Below, piece after piece: positions 23,734 through 35,589 of a stretch of DNA of 64,000 nt. The stretch is from Cunninghamia lanceolata. Taxonomy: Eukaryota; Streptophyta; Pinopsida; Cupressales; Cupressaceae. Both the position numbers and the translations under genes were made by a program. Position 1 is the stretch's first letter. Each line of letters begins with the position of its first letter. The notes under the pieces were generated by a model. It made no database searches. It saw only the letters and a list, made by a program, of their open reading frames with translations, and was not told the origin of the DNA. The stretch spans positions 5,704,001 to 5,768,000 of the forward strand of contig BSBN01000829.1 of the NCBI GenBank assembly GCA_027924645.1. Reading direction: 5' to 3'.

Positions 23734-24852
23734 TGTTGGAAACAAGGTAGATAACTGAGAGGGGGGGTGAATCAGTTATCTCAAAACATTCTTACTTTTA
23801 CTTCCTTTTCTTGTCTTAACGTTCAGTGATATATCAAAGCATGGAAGAATAAGCAATCATAAGAACTAAAATGAAATCAACACACATCACACAAGGATTT
23901 TTACATGGAAACCTTGGTAAGGGAAAAACCACAGGGTGATTAACCCAAGATTGTATTTTCTGTTAAAAGAATAAAGAAGTACAAAATGGCACTTGCCAGT
24001 TAGGGCTCACTACCTGAGCACATTGCTCAAAAGAGGCTCACTGCCTACTAGAGACTTACAGATGATAATAATGTATTTGAACAAATGAACATCATCCACA
24101 TATGCAAGAGTTTAGTTCTAGTTAGACTCAGTACACTGATCTAGCACACTTCATTCGTCCTTTGCTTAGTATTACTCTCTTGTCACATTCTGGGCTTGGA
24201 TTACTTCCTTCACACTTCTCTCTGCTTTCTTTGCACTTAATCCATACACATATCCTTCTACACACCCTGACAAGCTTGAATACGCAGGTATATATATCTA
24301 CATCAAGGATTTCAAACAACTTTCTAGTCAGCAATAAGAACACTTAGGATATTTGTAAGATACTATTTTGTCAGATGAAATCATACTTGATAGATAATGC
24401 ACACCAAGATCTTAGGCATAGAAATCATTACCTAAGTCATCCAATATCATATAACACCTCAAGTTACTTGATCAACATCTTCTGCACATCCGAATTGAGG
24501 TTTGACACTCTGTTGACCAGTTCTTCCTTTGTTTGCACTATCTAACTGAAGTCTAATACTTAGATGCTCATATATTTCATATGCTTAGTCACTGGAGGCT
24601 AAATCTCTGGAATACAATAGTTCAAATACTCCTTACTACTCGCCCAAATCTGCAACATGTTGGGTTTCACCATCAAAGAGTTCCAGACCCAATCTATCAA
24701 ACCCTAACAAATGCTCTGTTCTTGACTACCAGATCAATCTATCTTCAATCTGACTTCTGGTATGAGTTAGTTATGCACTGCAGATCAGTGGAATATACTT
24801 TGTTGCCATCAATGACAACACTTATGAATCCTATTAGTGTCTCTTGCCAACA
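23734..24852 (-). repeat. S2: solo LTR of a Ty1/copia family related to E4
   Basis: A 1,119-bp block from TGTTGGAAAC to TTGCCAACA, flanked on both sides by ATCTA (23729-23733 and 24853-24857), an exact target duplication. Its reverse complement follows the E4 LTR in order: start TGTTGGCAAG, then GTTGTCATTGATG, and later GGTTTTTCCC-type and CACCCCCCCTCTCAGTTATCT segments near 23930 and 23755. No coding region belongs to it, so it is a solo LTR. Confidence 0.88.
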
Positions 24853-24857
24853 ATCTA

Positions 24858-25649
24858 ACCATTACCAATCCTATGCTTACCCAATCCATAAACCATTCCC
24901 CCTCCCTACCTATCCCATACCACCAAGTCCCATTGTATAGGGTTGTACAAAAACATCATGAGTATCATGACTTGATTACTGCACACATCATTTACATTAG
25001 GCCATTAGTTGTATTATCATAACCATTTAAATCATTGCATTTTCATTTTTCCATTTGCATACATAATATATGTTTATTAATATAAGCATATATTTCCATT
25101 CCATTACATTTTGCATCAATAATAAATGTTTATTAATCTAAACATTTATTTACATCCCACATTCACATCATTAGATAAAACAAAATATCATCATATAACA
25201 TCCAAGATCTATCATTATCATAAACCCTATTGTTAATACATGCATATGGAAATCTAACTAATAACACATATTTCTTGATTTAGTACCTGATATGATATGA
25301 TTGATCACACAAAATGTATAGCTACAATTCACATTCTGCATCGATCCAATCTAACTAAACATCCATCATGACATCACCATAGGTAAATAATAACATTATA
25401 TCCATCACATAAATCATTAGTACATCCATAGCAACTCATAAAATCCTTACATCATTATAACATGCATAATGCATAAACATAAGCATTCATAAACATAAAC
25501 ATCCATAATATAAGAATCACTAGGAAACATAAATGCATAAATCATCATCATCATCAAGTCTCATAATATATAAAATGTACATCACCCAAAATAATACAAG
25601 TCATGATACAATAGCCCTCAAAGGGCTCAAAAATAAATACAACACTATA
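24858..25649. other. AT-rich spacer
   Basis: No gene seen. It is rich in CATAA, ATCATCA and ATAAACAT words, with short palindromic pieces such as AAATGTTTATTAATCTAAACATTT near 25123-25147. On the minus strand it lies just downstream of the PMD frame and could hold its 3' untranslated part. Confidence 0.4.
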
Positions 25650-28020
25650 CATCAGCCCTAGACTGATGAACCTCTGCCTGACTTAGTAGGGGATCCTGGC
25701 CGTCACTGTGGTTGTACCTATTGCTATTGTGCTACCTATGGTGGAGGGCCCATCAACTGCTGCATCGACTGAATAGATCAAGACCTGTGAGACCCAGACC
25801 TCTATGAGTCGCTCTGTTTACTGTAACTCAAGATCCTCTGACCCTTTGGAATAGCTGAATAGTAGGCTACATGGTAATACTCAGCCCGGGTTATCTGTTC
25901 TCCCACCTATCCATGCAACTCCCCAACCTACATCTGTAACTGAACGATCTGTGTTTGCATTAGTGTTAATAAAGGGGCCATACCTGTCACTTCCACAACC
26001 CCCTATAGGCTAGCCACCAGCCCCTCTTCTAGCTGAGCTCTCCCCTCTTCCTACTGGGCCCTCGTCTCTACCTCCTGGGCCCTCGCCTACGCTTGCTAAG
26101 CTCTAGCCTCTACTGCCTGCCATTGAGCCCTCTCTCCATCCCTCTCACCTATCAGGGTAACTATCTCACCCTGTACCTATGCTAACTGCGCCTATAGTGC
26201 ACTCATCTGCCCATCAGACATATCTAGTAGTGCAATCATGCCCTAAAATTGCACTAACTGAGCATCTCGACCCTGTAAGTTCTCCTGTAGGCTGGTAAAC
26301 TATCCCTGTAGGGTCTCTATCTCCTCCTCATCCTCACTCTAGGGCCGTTGATAAGATGAATGCTCTCTCAGCCCTAAACCTCCACCTACCCTCGACCCCC
26401 TAGCTTCATCTTGCCCTGACTTGTAAAACCCATGGCAGTCTCAAGAATGTGCTATTATACATTCCTATGACTCACCTTTGGCTCAGGTGCTTGTTGTGCT
26501 ACAACAGCTGCCTATCTCTGTTGTAATGGTACCGGTGGTGGGGCAATGAGTTCCCTATCTGTACTCTACCTCTGTTGGCTTGAGCCTTGCTATCGTAGTG
26601 TTCTATGCCTTGGCCCCTCTCCCACCTGAGCCTGTTGCTGGGGCAACTACTGAGCCCCCCTGTCTATCCCCCTCCTCCAGCCCTTACTTGCCCAACTGCA
26701 GCTACTGCCAAAACATCAATCAACTCATCATCCTCCTCAACCTCCACAATATAATCCTTAATAACCTCATCTCCCTCTGATCCAACCTCCTCATCCCCTC
26801 TGATCTAGCCTCATCTACCATGACTACCTCCTCGGTTGGATATGTAAACTGAGTGGGCTGCGACACCTGCCACCAAGTGTCATATGCAGGTGTGGTACCC
26901 ACATCTATGATCTCACTCCCCCAATACCATATCACTAGCTCCAAAGCTACAAAGTCTACTATGGCAACCTGTGGCTATATGGCTGGGGGCCACAAATGTG
27001 CATCTCAAGGAGTCCGTGCAAATATGATCATCAGTTGCAGAACATCCTGCCATAATCCAAACTGCCACATGACCCGCGATGTAGATACATGTCAATAGTA
27101 TGGTCACCTCAACCCATCAAGTATCGTGACTAAAATGTGTAAGGCATATGACCATCGTCATTTGGCCATGGGTCCACCCTGATATACGGCTACCAAGTAA
27201 CCTAAATCAAATCATCCATTACTTGCCACTAATATCAAACCTAACTTGTGTATGTGTACTCCACATCTCGATATAAAAATACATAGGCCTCAAATTGATG
27301 GCGATAATATCCACCTCTCGGCCTGGTGATCACAATATGCTCCCATGCCCATACATGTAGCAAAGTAACTTCAGCTGACAATGCTGAATCACAATGATAA
27401 ACAACTATATGCATCTCATGGTAGAGCTACGCAAGAATACATGGCCCCCAAGCATACACCATCCCATGTCAAACCATCCCCTCAATCACCTCTCCCCATC
27501 TGACTAGAAAGCCTCTACCTTGTCAATCTGGCATCACTACACTGCCAATCATTGCACATAGGAATAACATGAAATAATCTACACCCACCACTAGCATCAC
27601 TTCATAACTCATCTCTTGACCCTCCCCTACCAACACTATTTGATCATTGGTAAATACTCTAAGTAAAGCCCTTCGTCCCCTCCTCGTATCATATATCACT
27701 CGCTATCCATGAATAGGTATCTTGAGGATGCAATAAACATCCTCAAGTGTAATTGTGATCTCACTTGTAGGAAGCAGAAAGGAGTATGTCTTGGGATGAT
27801 AACACTCTAGGAGAGCTATCATCAGAGCTCTATGAGCTCGTAGTTCTGGCATCTATTCGGGTTTCAAAATCCCTAGTCTCGCTAGTCAACCTTGCATAGC
27901 ATCATCAAAAGCATCAAACAGCTCCATCACTAAAGGCATATGTCACTCCCATGAGTGCATAATAAAAGACACCATCTCCTGCATCCACAAATACTTCTCA
28001 AAAACTTACCTATTCTTCCA
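25650..28020 (-). pseudogene. Antisense plant mobile domain (PMD) ORF of E1
   Basis: Reading the minus strand downward from about 28007, one frame stays alignable for about 750 bases, broken only by stops. It shows the PMD (aminotransferase-like, plant mobile domain) landmarks in order: EKYLWMQEMVSFIMHSWE, ALMIALLECYHPKTYSFLL, PTSEITITLEDVYCILKIP, YAWGPCIL, and LSAEVTLLHVWAWEHIVI near 27350. Farther on, DHTIDMYLH and a segment like RVMRQFGLWQ near 27070 continue the domain with shifts. From about 26300 to 25850 the minus strand codes a Glu/Arg/Gln-rich, coiled-coil-like tail. Stops are mainly TGA and TAG, many where Trp or Gln is expected. PMD proteins include the nuclear MAIN/MAIL1 proteins and many transposon-borne copies. 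It lies between E1 pol and the 3' LTR, opposite in sense. E3 lacks it. Confidence 0.8.
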
Positions 28021-28605
28021 GAACCAAACCTTTCATACCACATTTCTATTGTTGGAGGCCAAATTAATTTTGGTGCCACAATACATCCCTTTTGCACCAA
28101 CTTTACAGATGGCACTACTCAATTCCCATATGGTGCTAGAATAGAGTATAGTGGCACTATGAAGAGTTTCTGTACCATTTCATAACATTGCACCACTTTG
28201 TCTTTTGGCATCAATCCAAGGGATGGCACCACTTTTCCCTATATCTCCAATCTAAGGGATGGCACTACTTTCCAACATGGCACTAATCTACAAGATAATG
28301 CTAGTCAAGACCATTACACTGATATAGAGGATAGTGCTACCCTAGCCCTGTTTGGCGCTAATTCGCCAAACCCTAGCACCTGTGCAGTATTGAGCTAAAA
28401 TAGGGGATGGTGCCAAAAATGCAATGTTTAGGCACCGATTCACCCCTTTTCTATCCCGAACAGATAGCACCAATCTAGAGAATGGCACCAATCCATGCCC
28501 CATTCTGCGCTAGGCGACAGCCCGATAGTGCCAAAACCCAAAATCCCATTTCCCAGCATCAAAAATTGTGACAAATACAAAAAATGACAAAGCTAGGGTT
28601 AGGGT
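28021..28605 (-). repeat. Degenerate GTGCC repeats upstream of the PMD frame
   Basis: On the minus strand, words such as AGTGGTGCCATC, TAGTGCCACTATA, TAGCACCATAT and AGTAGTGCCATCTGTAAA recur every 30-50 bases. The same type of repeat fills the E1 sense leader at about 2440-3200. The position just before the antisense frame suggests a leader-like role. The block ends at AGGGT, the target site of E3. Confidence 0.6.
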
Positions 28606-29705
28606 TGTATACACCTAAAAATGACATGACTCAGTCTAAATAAATATTCTTAATATTTATTTGATCCTAATTCTTCTATCAATAAATAAATAAACAAATA
28701 TATTTATTTGATTCATATTCCTCTAAATTAATTAAATATCAAAATATTTAGTTACCTCTTCTAAAGTCAAAATTAAAAAAAATTCTTTATTTAATTAAAT
28801 TTTTCCAAACAATTAAATAATTCTTAATTATTTGATTAAGTCAATTCTTCCTCCAAATTTAAATAAATCAATCAAATTTATTTAAATCCTCTTAGTCTCT
28901 AAAAATAAAATATAATCAAATATTTTATTTATTCTTCTATCATGCACAAACAATTAAATAAATTCATTTATTTAATTTGCTTTCTTATCTTCTAATTCTT
29001 CAAATATCTTCCAAATCTTCTTGTTCATGCATACAAAATCAAATAATTTATTATTTAATTTCCTCTCAAATCATGCAAAAGCAAACCTCAAGTTGAGTTA
29101 ACTAACTCAATCAATCTTGTTTTTATCAAAAACTCCTAAAGTAGAAAAAAGTTTTCTATTTTATGAAAGCATATCTTATCTTTAATAAAGGAAAAATAGT
29201 TAATGCAAAATAGATTTTGTGTCACACTTGTCTTCTTTCTATTCACGCACATTCTCTCACTCTTTCTATACCATTGATCTTCTCATTCTTTCTATACCAT
29301 TGATCCTCTCTCTCACAAGTCTATAAATTGAACCCTCTTCCTCCATTTCATTCATCCAAGCTTTTAGTATTGTTACTCTATAGGAATTACAGCACGCCTT
29401 TGACACCCAAGTCATTTCATTTGCTTGCAATCAACTTGTTACCATATCACCATTATCATTGTTGTGAAGCTCATCTTCATTGTAATGAAATATCATGGCC
29501 ATTCCCACTTGACATCTTGGAATAGCAAGGAAGTGCACCTTCTAAGGGCATATTCATACACAAGATCATTTGCGATAGGCCATCAATGGAAGCCACGAGG
29601 TAAAGAGGTTTGTTGAGGTATTGTTCATTGATCTTTATTTCTATATTTCATTGAGTTATGGGTATTATTGATATCTTTGATATTTATGCATAATTTCCCT
29701 TAACA
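28606..29705 (+). repeat. E3 5' LTR
   Basis: 1,100 bp, TG...CA ends, aligning end to end with 60850-61946. It holds AT-rich hairpins, for example AATTAAATAAA with its complement around a 4-base loop at 28952-28977. A short frame starting in the LTR (MNPLPPFHSSKLL) recurs in the 3' LTR and is not a gene. Confidence 0.92.
29322..29329 (+). promoter_or_regulatory. TATA box of E3 5' LTR
   Basis: TATAAATT about 375 bp before the LTR end. The 3' LTR has CATAAATT at the same place (near 61574), so the first T is changed there. Confidence 0.5.
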
Positions 29706-29709
29706 TTTT

Positions 29710-29728
29710 TGGTGCCCACCATGGGGCC
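29710..29728 (+). other. E3 primer-binding-site region
   Basis: TGGTGCCCACCATGGGGCC lies four bases after the LTR. It is similar to the E1 site and unlike the initiator-Met type. tRNA not assigned. Confidence 0.65.
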
Positions 29729-31867
29729 TTGCCCCGATTTAAATCAAAAACTAAGTTTTTTGTGCAAAGGCTCCATACACAGGAGGATTCGGTGCATCTA
29801 ACTCATTCTAACAGTCATCTAAACTCTATTCTAGTGCATTTGATCTTTCGGTGCATTTACCTCCTAAAGCTATGCATCTGTGTTCTCTTACGGTGCATCT
29901 GTCGAGCAGCGCATATACTCTCTATTTCAATGCTTTTACCTTCTGTCTATGTGCTTTTGAATTTCTTGTGCTTCTGAGCTCTATTTCTACGCATTGAGGC
30001 TTTGAGGCTGCACATCTATTTTGCATAGTGATTTTAGGGTATTTTCTATGGTTTTTGCTAATGTTGATACTTTTCACAGGGATATTCTCTCATCTACTTG
30101 CAAGATTAGGGGTTGGTTTAGTCATTCTAGTTGCATTGTTAACACACATCATCTTTTTAAAGGATAGTAATCAAATGCTCATGCAAAACCACATCTAGAT
30201 CTAACTAGGAAGGGAGTAACTTGAATCTTGTTGCATCAACAAATTGAATCTAGTCCCAATTCTAGGAGGATAAAATTGAACCATTGCTATTTTGTTTTTC
30301 AAAGTTAACAACTTGCGTGTGTGCCCAAGTATCTAGCTTATATAGTCTTTTTCATTTTAAATAGTGGAAAAGAACAATTGTCTTTCATGTTTTTGGGAAT
30401 GATACCAGGGCTATGATCTCCCCTATCTTGGGTGACCAAAATGACAGACATATCATTTATGCATGTGCTAAACCCTCAGAGAGGCCTACCCTTGGACATC
30501 CTTCCATCCAAGTGGGAATGACCTTAAGTGGTAACATGCTAAAGCCAAGCCCTACTGAGCCACTATAAATAAATTGTGTTTGGATAAAAAGCTTCAAACA
30601 ATGAGTGATGTTGTGTTATACCGACAGCCAACCTCCCCCAAAACCCTCCAAGGTGTAACCCTTGAAGGTTGGGAGACTCCATAATGGAGAGTAGCACTGC
30701 TGCACATATAACCACTCGAATGGTTGCCCTTACTAGTCATCCTTTATTTTAGTAGCCCAAAAACCCTCTATTTGTTGGCGCAGAAGGGGGACCTTCGAAG
30801 CCACCCCGATTCATGTGGTTCTTAGTAGAGATAGCAGGGACAATCTTAAGGTTTGGTGAGGGTATGAGTCTTAGGAAACCTAGATCTTGGTATGCGTGAG
30901 AATTGTGTACCATGGAGAGGAGCTGGTGCTACCAAGATCCTAAAGCTATCTTCTTTGAATATGCACAGCTAGGGGATCCAAAAAATATTGCCTTTACTAT
31001 CCTAGGATTTGTAACTGTTTTGAGTCAAAAAAGAGTCCAAAAATTACAAAAAAAAGATCAAAAAAATCATAAAAACTTCTTTGTGTTTGCTCTTTTTTAT
31101 TTTCCATAATTGAGAAAATCAAATCAAAAACACCAACTTGCAACCAAGAAACCCAAAAAATATCAAAAAACATGCCAAAAATTGCAAAAAAATTAAAAAA
31201 AACAAGAGCTGCGGATCCATTCTACAGAGCTGCGCATATACCTTGACCTGTTGCACATACATTCTAACTTGCTGCACATTCATCATCTGTTACTACACCT
31301 TTAAATTTTACTAGAATTGTGCTTTTGTCTCAACTTCCTACGCATGTGTCCCATGTTTCAACGCTTCTATTTCTACGCATCCACAACAGTGAGGATTTCC
31401 ATATATCGTCAGAGAAAAATTTTAGGCTTTCAAGGTACCCATTTCAGCCTTGTTCTAGTTTTTGAGATCAGATCTACCATGCAGTCACCTTTCCCATCCA
31501 TTTCCATAGCATACCCTCTCTTTTGTCGGTCATCTCATCCACCTTCTACAGGTGTTTCCAAAGTAAATTCAAAGTTCCATATCAGATTAGTACAAGACCT
31601 TTTTTAGATCAGTTTAGATTCAAGTAACCCTAGTAGGTCACAGAACTTCACTAGTGGTCTTGGTGCAAGACTAGTCTCTACATAGTAAATGGGTACTAGA
31701 TATCCGTACTTGTGGCTATCATCTTGTGTTGACCAACTTACTTCGAATCATTGATCAAAAGAGTCCCTTGTTCGAATCTCGTCACAAGTATCCTCTTCTC
31801 AACAATCTCCACCAACACGTTACCAAAAATCTCTAGTTTTACCCCACCTCTTCCCATGTTGCCTTGC
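29729..31867 (+). other. E3 5' leader, non-coding
   Basis: No credible frame in about 2.1 kb. A degenerate repeat near GGTGCATCTR or GCTGCGCATCTA recurs between about 29790 and 30020 and again at 31205-31390, comparable to the GTGCCAT repeats in the E1 leader. The block AGCCCAAAAACCCTCTATTTG at 30751-30778 matches E1 at 3963-3987. An A-rich run lies at about 31025-31200. Confidence 0.6.
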
Positions 31868-33250
31868 ATGGTCTTAACTAGATCTCAATACAAAAAACAA
31901 CTTGAAATGGCCAGGACATCGAACCACATTGTATCCCTTCACGACAGTGATGAGGAAATCTCTCATGAAGAGTACCAAGGAACCCTCCAAGATCAAAAAT
32001 TTCAATGCATGCTAGAAAAGGTGCTCAATGAGGATCCTCACAGGTACTTTCTTCACCTTGCAAATCTAAGACTTAAACTCCCTAGGGACTTTGATCTCAA
32101 CAAACTGAAAGAGACCATAGAGGAAACTCATGAAAACCACACTAGTGAGGACAAATGAAAGAAAGCCATAGAGCCAAACATACCTATGGAAACATTGTAG
32201 AAATAAATCAAGAGCCTAATGTAGCAAATGACAGATCTCAAAACAAGAACAACCACTAAAACTTATTCCTTGGAAGACATTGCACCATATCCCTTTGACA
32301 AAAGTTTCAACATGGTGTCCTTCCCCTTTCGGTTCAAAGTTGCTAAGTTTGACAAGTACAAAGGGAAAGGGGACCCAAGAGATCACATTAGGAAATTTAA
32401 CACCGCATGCATGGAAGTAGCTCACAATGAAAATTTCTTAATGAGACTACTCCCTAGATCTTTAGGTGGCAAGCCATGGAATGGTTCTCATGACTTCCAC
32501 CTGGTATCAAAAATTTTGATGAGTTAGTAAACAAGTTTGTTACACACTTCTCATATAAAATTGAACATGAAGTTTCCATGCTTGATCTATGCAATACAAA
32601 GCAAAAAGGCAGTGAATCATTCACCTCTTTCTTACAAAGGTGGAGACAACTAGCAAGAAAATGCCCATATGACATACATGAGAAGCAAATGACAGAGATG
32701 TTTGTCCACAACTTTAACCCTAATCTAAGTAACCAAATCCAAATTCAATGCCCTACTTCATTTTCAAAAGTCATTGAGATGGGATTATTTATCAAGAAAG
32801 CTATGATCGCCAAGGGGCAAATCAAGTTGTACAAGGACACTCCTAACTATAACTACACCATGGACAAGTCAAAATTATGGATAAAGAACAAAAATGTCAT
32901 CAATGATGGAGTAGTTGATGCCAAAATGGCAGCTCCCAAACAACAACCAATCTTCACTCTCAAAGGAGAAGCAAACAATGCTACACAAAACAAAACCTTC
33001 TCTCATGAGCCAAAGCCATGGTTCAACTCCAACCTTAGGCAAAAATTCACACCACTAGGGGAGTCCCAAGAGTCTGCATTAAGAAAACTATTGGCCAACA
33101 ATGAGATCACTCTTCCACCAACTAGCAACTATGAACCTCAAATAAAACCTCACTACTAGAAAGATGCAAATTTCTGCGAATATCATAGAGGAAGAGGCCA
33201 CACGACCAATAACTGTATTCATCTCAAATACTTGACCAAAATCAGGTACG
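31868..33250 (+). pseudogene. E3 gag
   Basis: Start chosen at MVLTRSQYKK, like MPITRSQ in E1; an ATG at 31856 would add four residues. The N-terminal part is acidic. The capsid-like part has KVAKFDKYKGKGDPRDHIRK, FLMRLLPRSLGG, then, after a one-base shift near 32466, MLDLCNTKQKGSESFTSFLQ and the Gln-rich tail. The zinc knuckle CEYHRGRGHTTNNC is at 33175-33216, pattern C-x2-H-x4-H-x4-C, just after a TAG at 33157. It lacks the Asn/Gln/Thr-rich insert of E1. Stops near 32156 and 32223. Confidence 0.85.
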
Positions 33251-34170
33251 CACTAAAGAATGTACCTCTAATGAGACACATGTGAAATACAACAATCCAC
33301 TCCTCAATCATGACAAGCCATACAACAACAACACCAATAACAATTGCAATAGGTAGAATCAAAACAATAGAAATAGCAATGCTAACTATGCGAGTGTGCC
33401 ATTCAATTATATCATCAACTACATATCGAAGCACATCCCACAAGTCAATGTGGTCACATTCAACCAACAATAAGGACCCAACAAAACTGATTGCAACATG
33501 ATCACCCACAATGGTAAGGTCACGTTAAACACGCTTCCTCCAAGATTGTCACCTTCTCTGTCTAACTCCCATATGTACAATGTCATAGACCAACTTCAGA
33601 AAACTCCTACCCACATTTCTATCTTAGAGTTGTTACACCTGTCTCCTTCCCACAAGCAAATTCTTGATAAAGCCCTAGTGGACACAACTGTGCCCACAAA
33701 CCTAGTCCAAGAGAAGTTTCAAGCCATGGTATGAAATCTAACCTCCTCAAGTACCATCTTGTTTACTAAACAAGATGCCCTTTCAATGTTTCAGCCTCAT
33801 AACACACCCTTGCATATCGTCGCCTTCATTCATAAACACTGTATCAAAAGAGTTCTTATTGATGGAGGAATCAGTTTAAATATTTGCACGCTCAAGCTAG
33901 TCCTTACATTAGGGTTCTCTAAAATTGTAGTGGATCCTAGGAAAAAGATCGCTATCAAAGCCTATGATGAAGAAGAAAGAACTACTAAAGGAACAATGGT
34001 GTTACCAATACAAGTTGGACCAATGATAAAGGATGTTGTTTGCCAAGTCCTAGACATGGAGCTAGCCTATAACATCCTCCTAGGTAGACCATAGATTCAT
34101 GCCATGCAAGCTGTGCCTTCTACCTACCACCAATGCATCAAATTTCCTCATAATGGTAAACAAATCACCA
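33251..34170 (+). pseudogene. E3 protease
   Basis: Asn-rich lead-in (33300-33500), then a family-typical stretch ISILELLHLSPSHKQILDKA. The active-site region VLIDGGISLNICTLKLVL lies at about 33850-33905, with Ile where E1 has Ser. The C-terminal half YNILLGRP and, after a TAG at 34092, IHAMQAVPSTYHQCIKFPH is intact apart from that stop, which replaces the family Trp. Confidence 0.83.
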
Positions 34171-35589
34171 TCCAAGGTGATCCTGATCCCTTTGAGCACT
34201 ACAACACTATCTGCGTAAAGCTTGATTGCATCATTCCCAATAATAGAGCTTCTATATCCCCCATCTCATAGCATGATTCTACCTTTGAAGCTTCCTCATC
34301 CAGACCCAAACAGCATAAAATCACCATCAAAGAAACAGCAGTAGGGGAATACTCCATCGAGCATAGCATCAACTGAGCCAAACTACCTCTATCTCCAAGA
34401 TCCTTTGGCTAACCTACACCTAAATACATTCCAAAACCTTTTGCTTCTCCCAAAGATCCCACAACTACCTTTGTAAAATGGGGGACCCTATCTGATGAAA
34501 CAGAAGAAAGAGAAATCTTGTAATGGCTCTATATAGAGGAAGATAACACACAACAAGAGCCACCTAAGCTCCCAATGAAAATATATGGGCGTGATGAGTC
34601 TATCCTACATAGAATGGGTTATGACAGACAAGGTTCCATTGTCCTAAGGAAAGAAGGAATAATAGAACCCATCCAACCCTCTTCATCCTCATTGGTAAGA
34701 AATACAAAAGGGTTAGGATACAAGGACAAAGGCAAAGCCAAGGCCAATGCTTGTTTTGTGGAATAGATTCATGCCCTACAAGAAGACAGTGACATAGACT
34801 CTAATGAGTATGAGTGGGAGGAACTCACAGAGCACTCCTATGAGACCAAAGGAGTTGACACCATTCAAACCTATAGCCCCTACTGTGAGGGACAAATGCT
34901 AACACATAGACCATTAGAGTGTGATTCGCCAACTCTTGAGAGTACGACTTTCGAGGAAGGTCAAAGTTCCATCGCAATAAATAATTTGGAGGAAAGTACC
35001 ATCTCGGATCCTATACCTACCAATCTGAATCCTAACAACATATTGATTCAAACTATTACACCCAACGAATCAGATCTATCTTTTGATCCCCTTCCCCTTG
35101 TGCATCCTGAACTTATCGACTAGGATTTACAAGGAACCCTGCAACTAGACATGATCCAAAATAATGATGCCTATATTGACTACATGGAACTTAGGGACCA
35201 CCTACCTACATGAGATCATAAACCTAGCTTTGCTATTGAACTCAACGTTGTGGCTTACTTTGGAGAGGGTGCCAAGCCTTCCAGTCACAAAAACATAAAA
35301 ATCAAAAACGGATCTGATGGTGAAAATTGCTCTGCGGTAGTATCAGATCCCAAAATAGTAAAAAGAAAGGACATATCAAATGGTGATAACCTCTCTTAGG
35401 TGCCAGACAATGGAAGGTTTGACACTCTCCCCACCAACATGTATTAGGAGAAGTCTCAAATTGTTGTGGAACCTACCGAACCTATCAACATTGGAATAGA
35501 GGATAATCCTAAGATCATTCACTTTGCAAAGTCTATATCTCCACTGGAAGTGACAAAGTTTGTACCATTCTTCAAGAAAAAGAAAGTCA
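34171..35589 (+). pseudogene. E3 protease-RT linker with G-patch-like domain
   Basis: At 34600-34735 the frame reads ILHRMGYDRQGSIVLRKEGI, then IEPIQ, a Ser-rich gap, and KGLGYKDKG. This matches the G-patch layout and the E1 block at 17803-17931, and here there is no stop inside it. It is preceded by an acidic linker and followed by a variable acidic region with several stops (near 34762, 35121, 35212 and 35397). Confidence 0.62.

Noticed and set aside
24858..28605. PMD region as a host gene fragment or separate insertion
   Set aside because: No flanking duplication or terminal repeats found, and it lies where antisense ORFs of LTR elements sit; kept as part of E1, though a capture cannot be excluded.
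29328..29525. Open frame MNPLPPFHSSKLL, also at 61581-61835
   Set aside because: Inside both E3 LTRs; no domain and no independent conservation.
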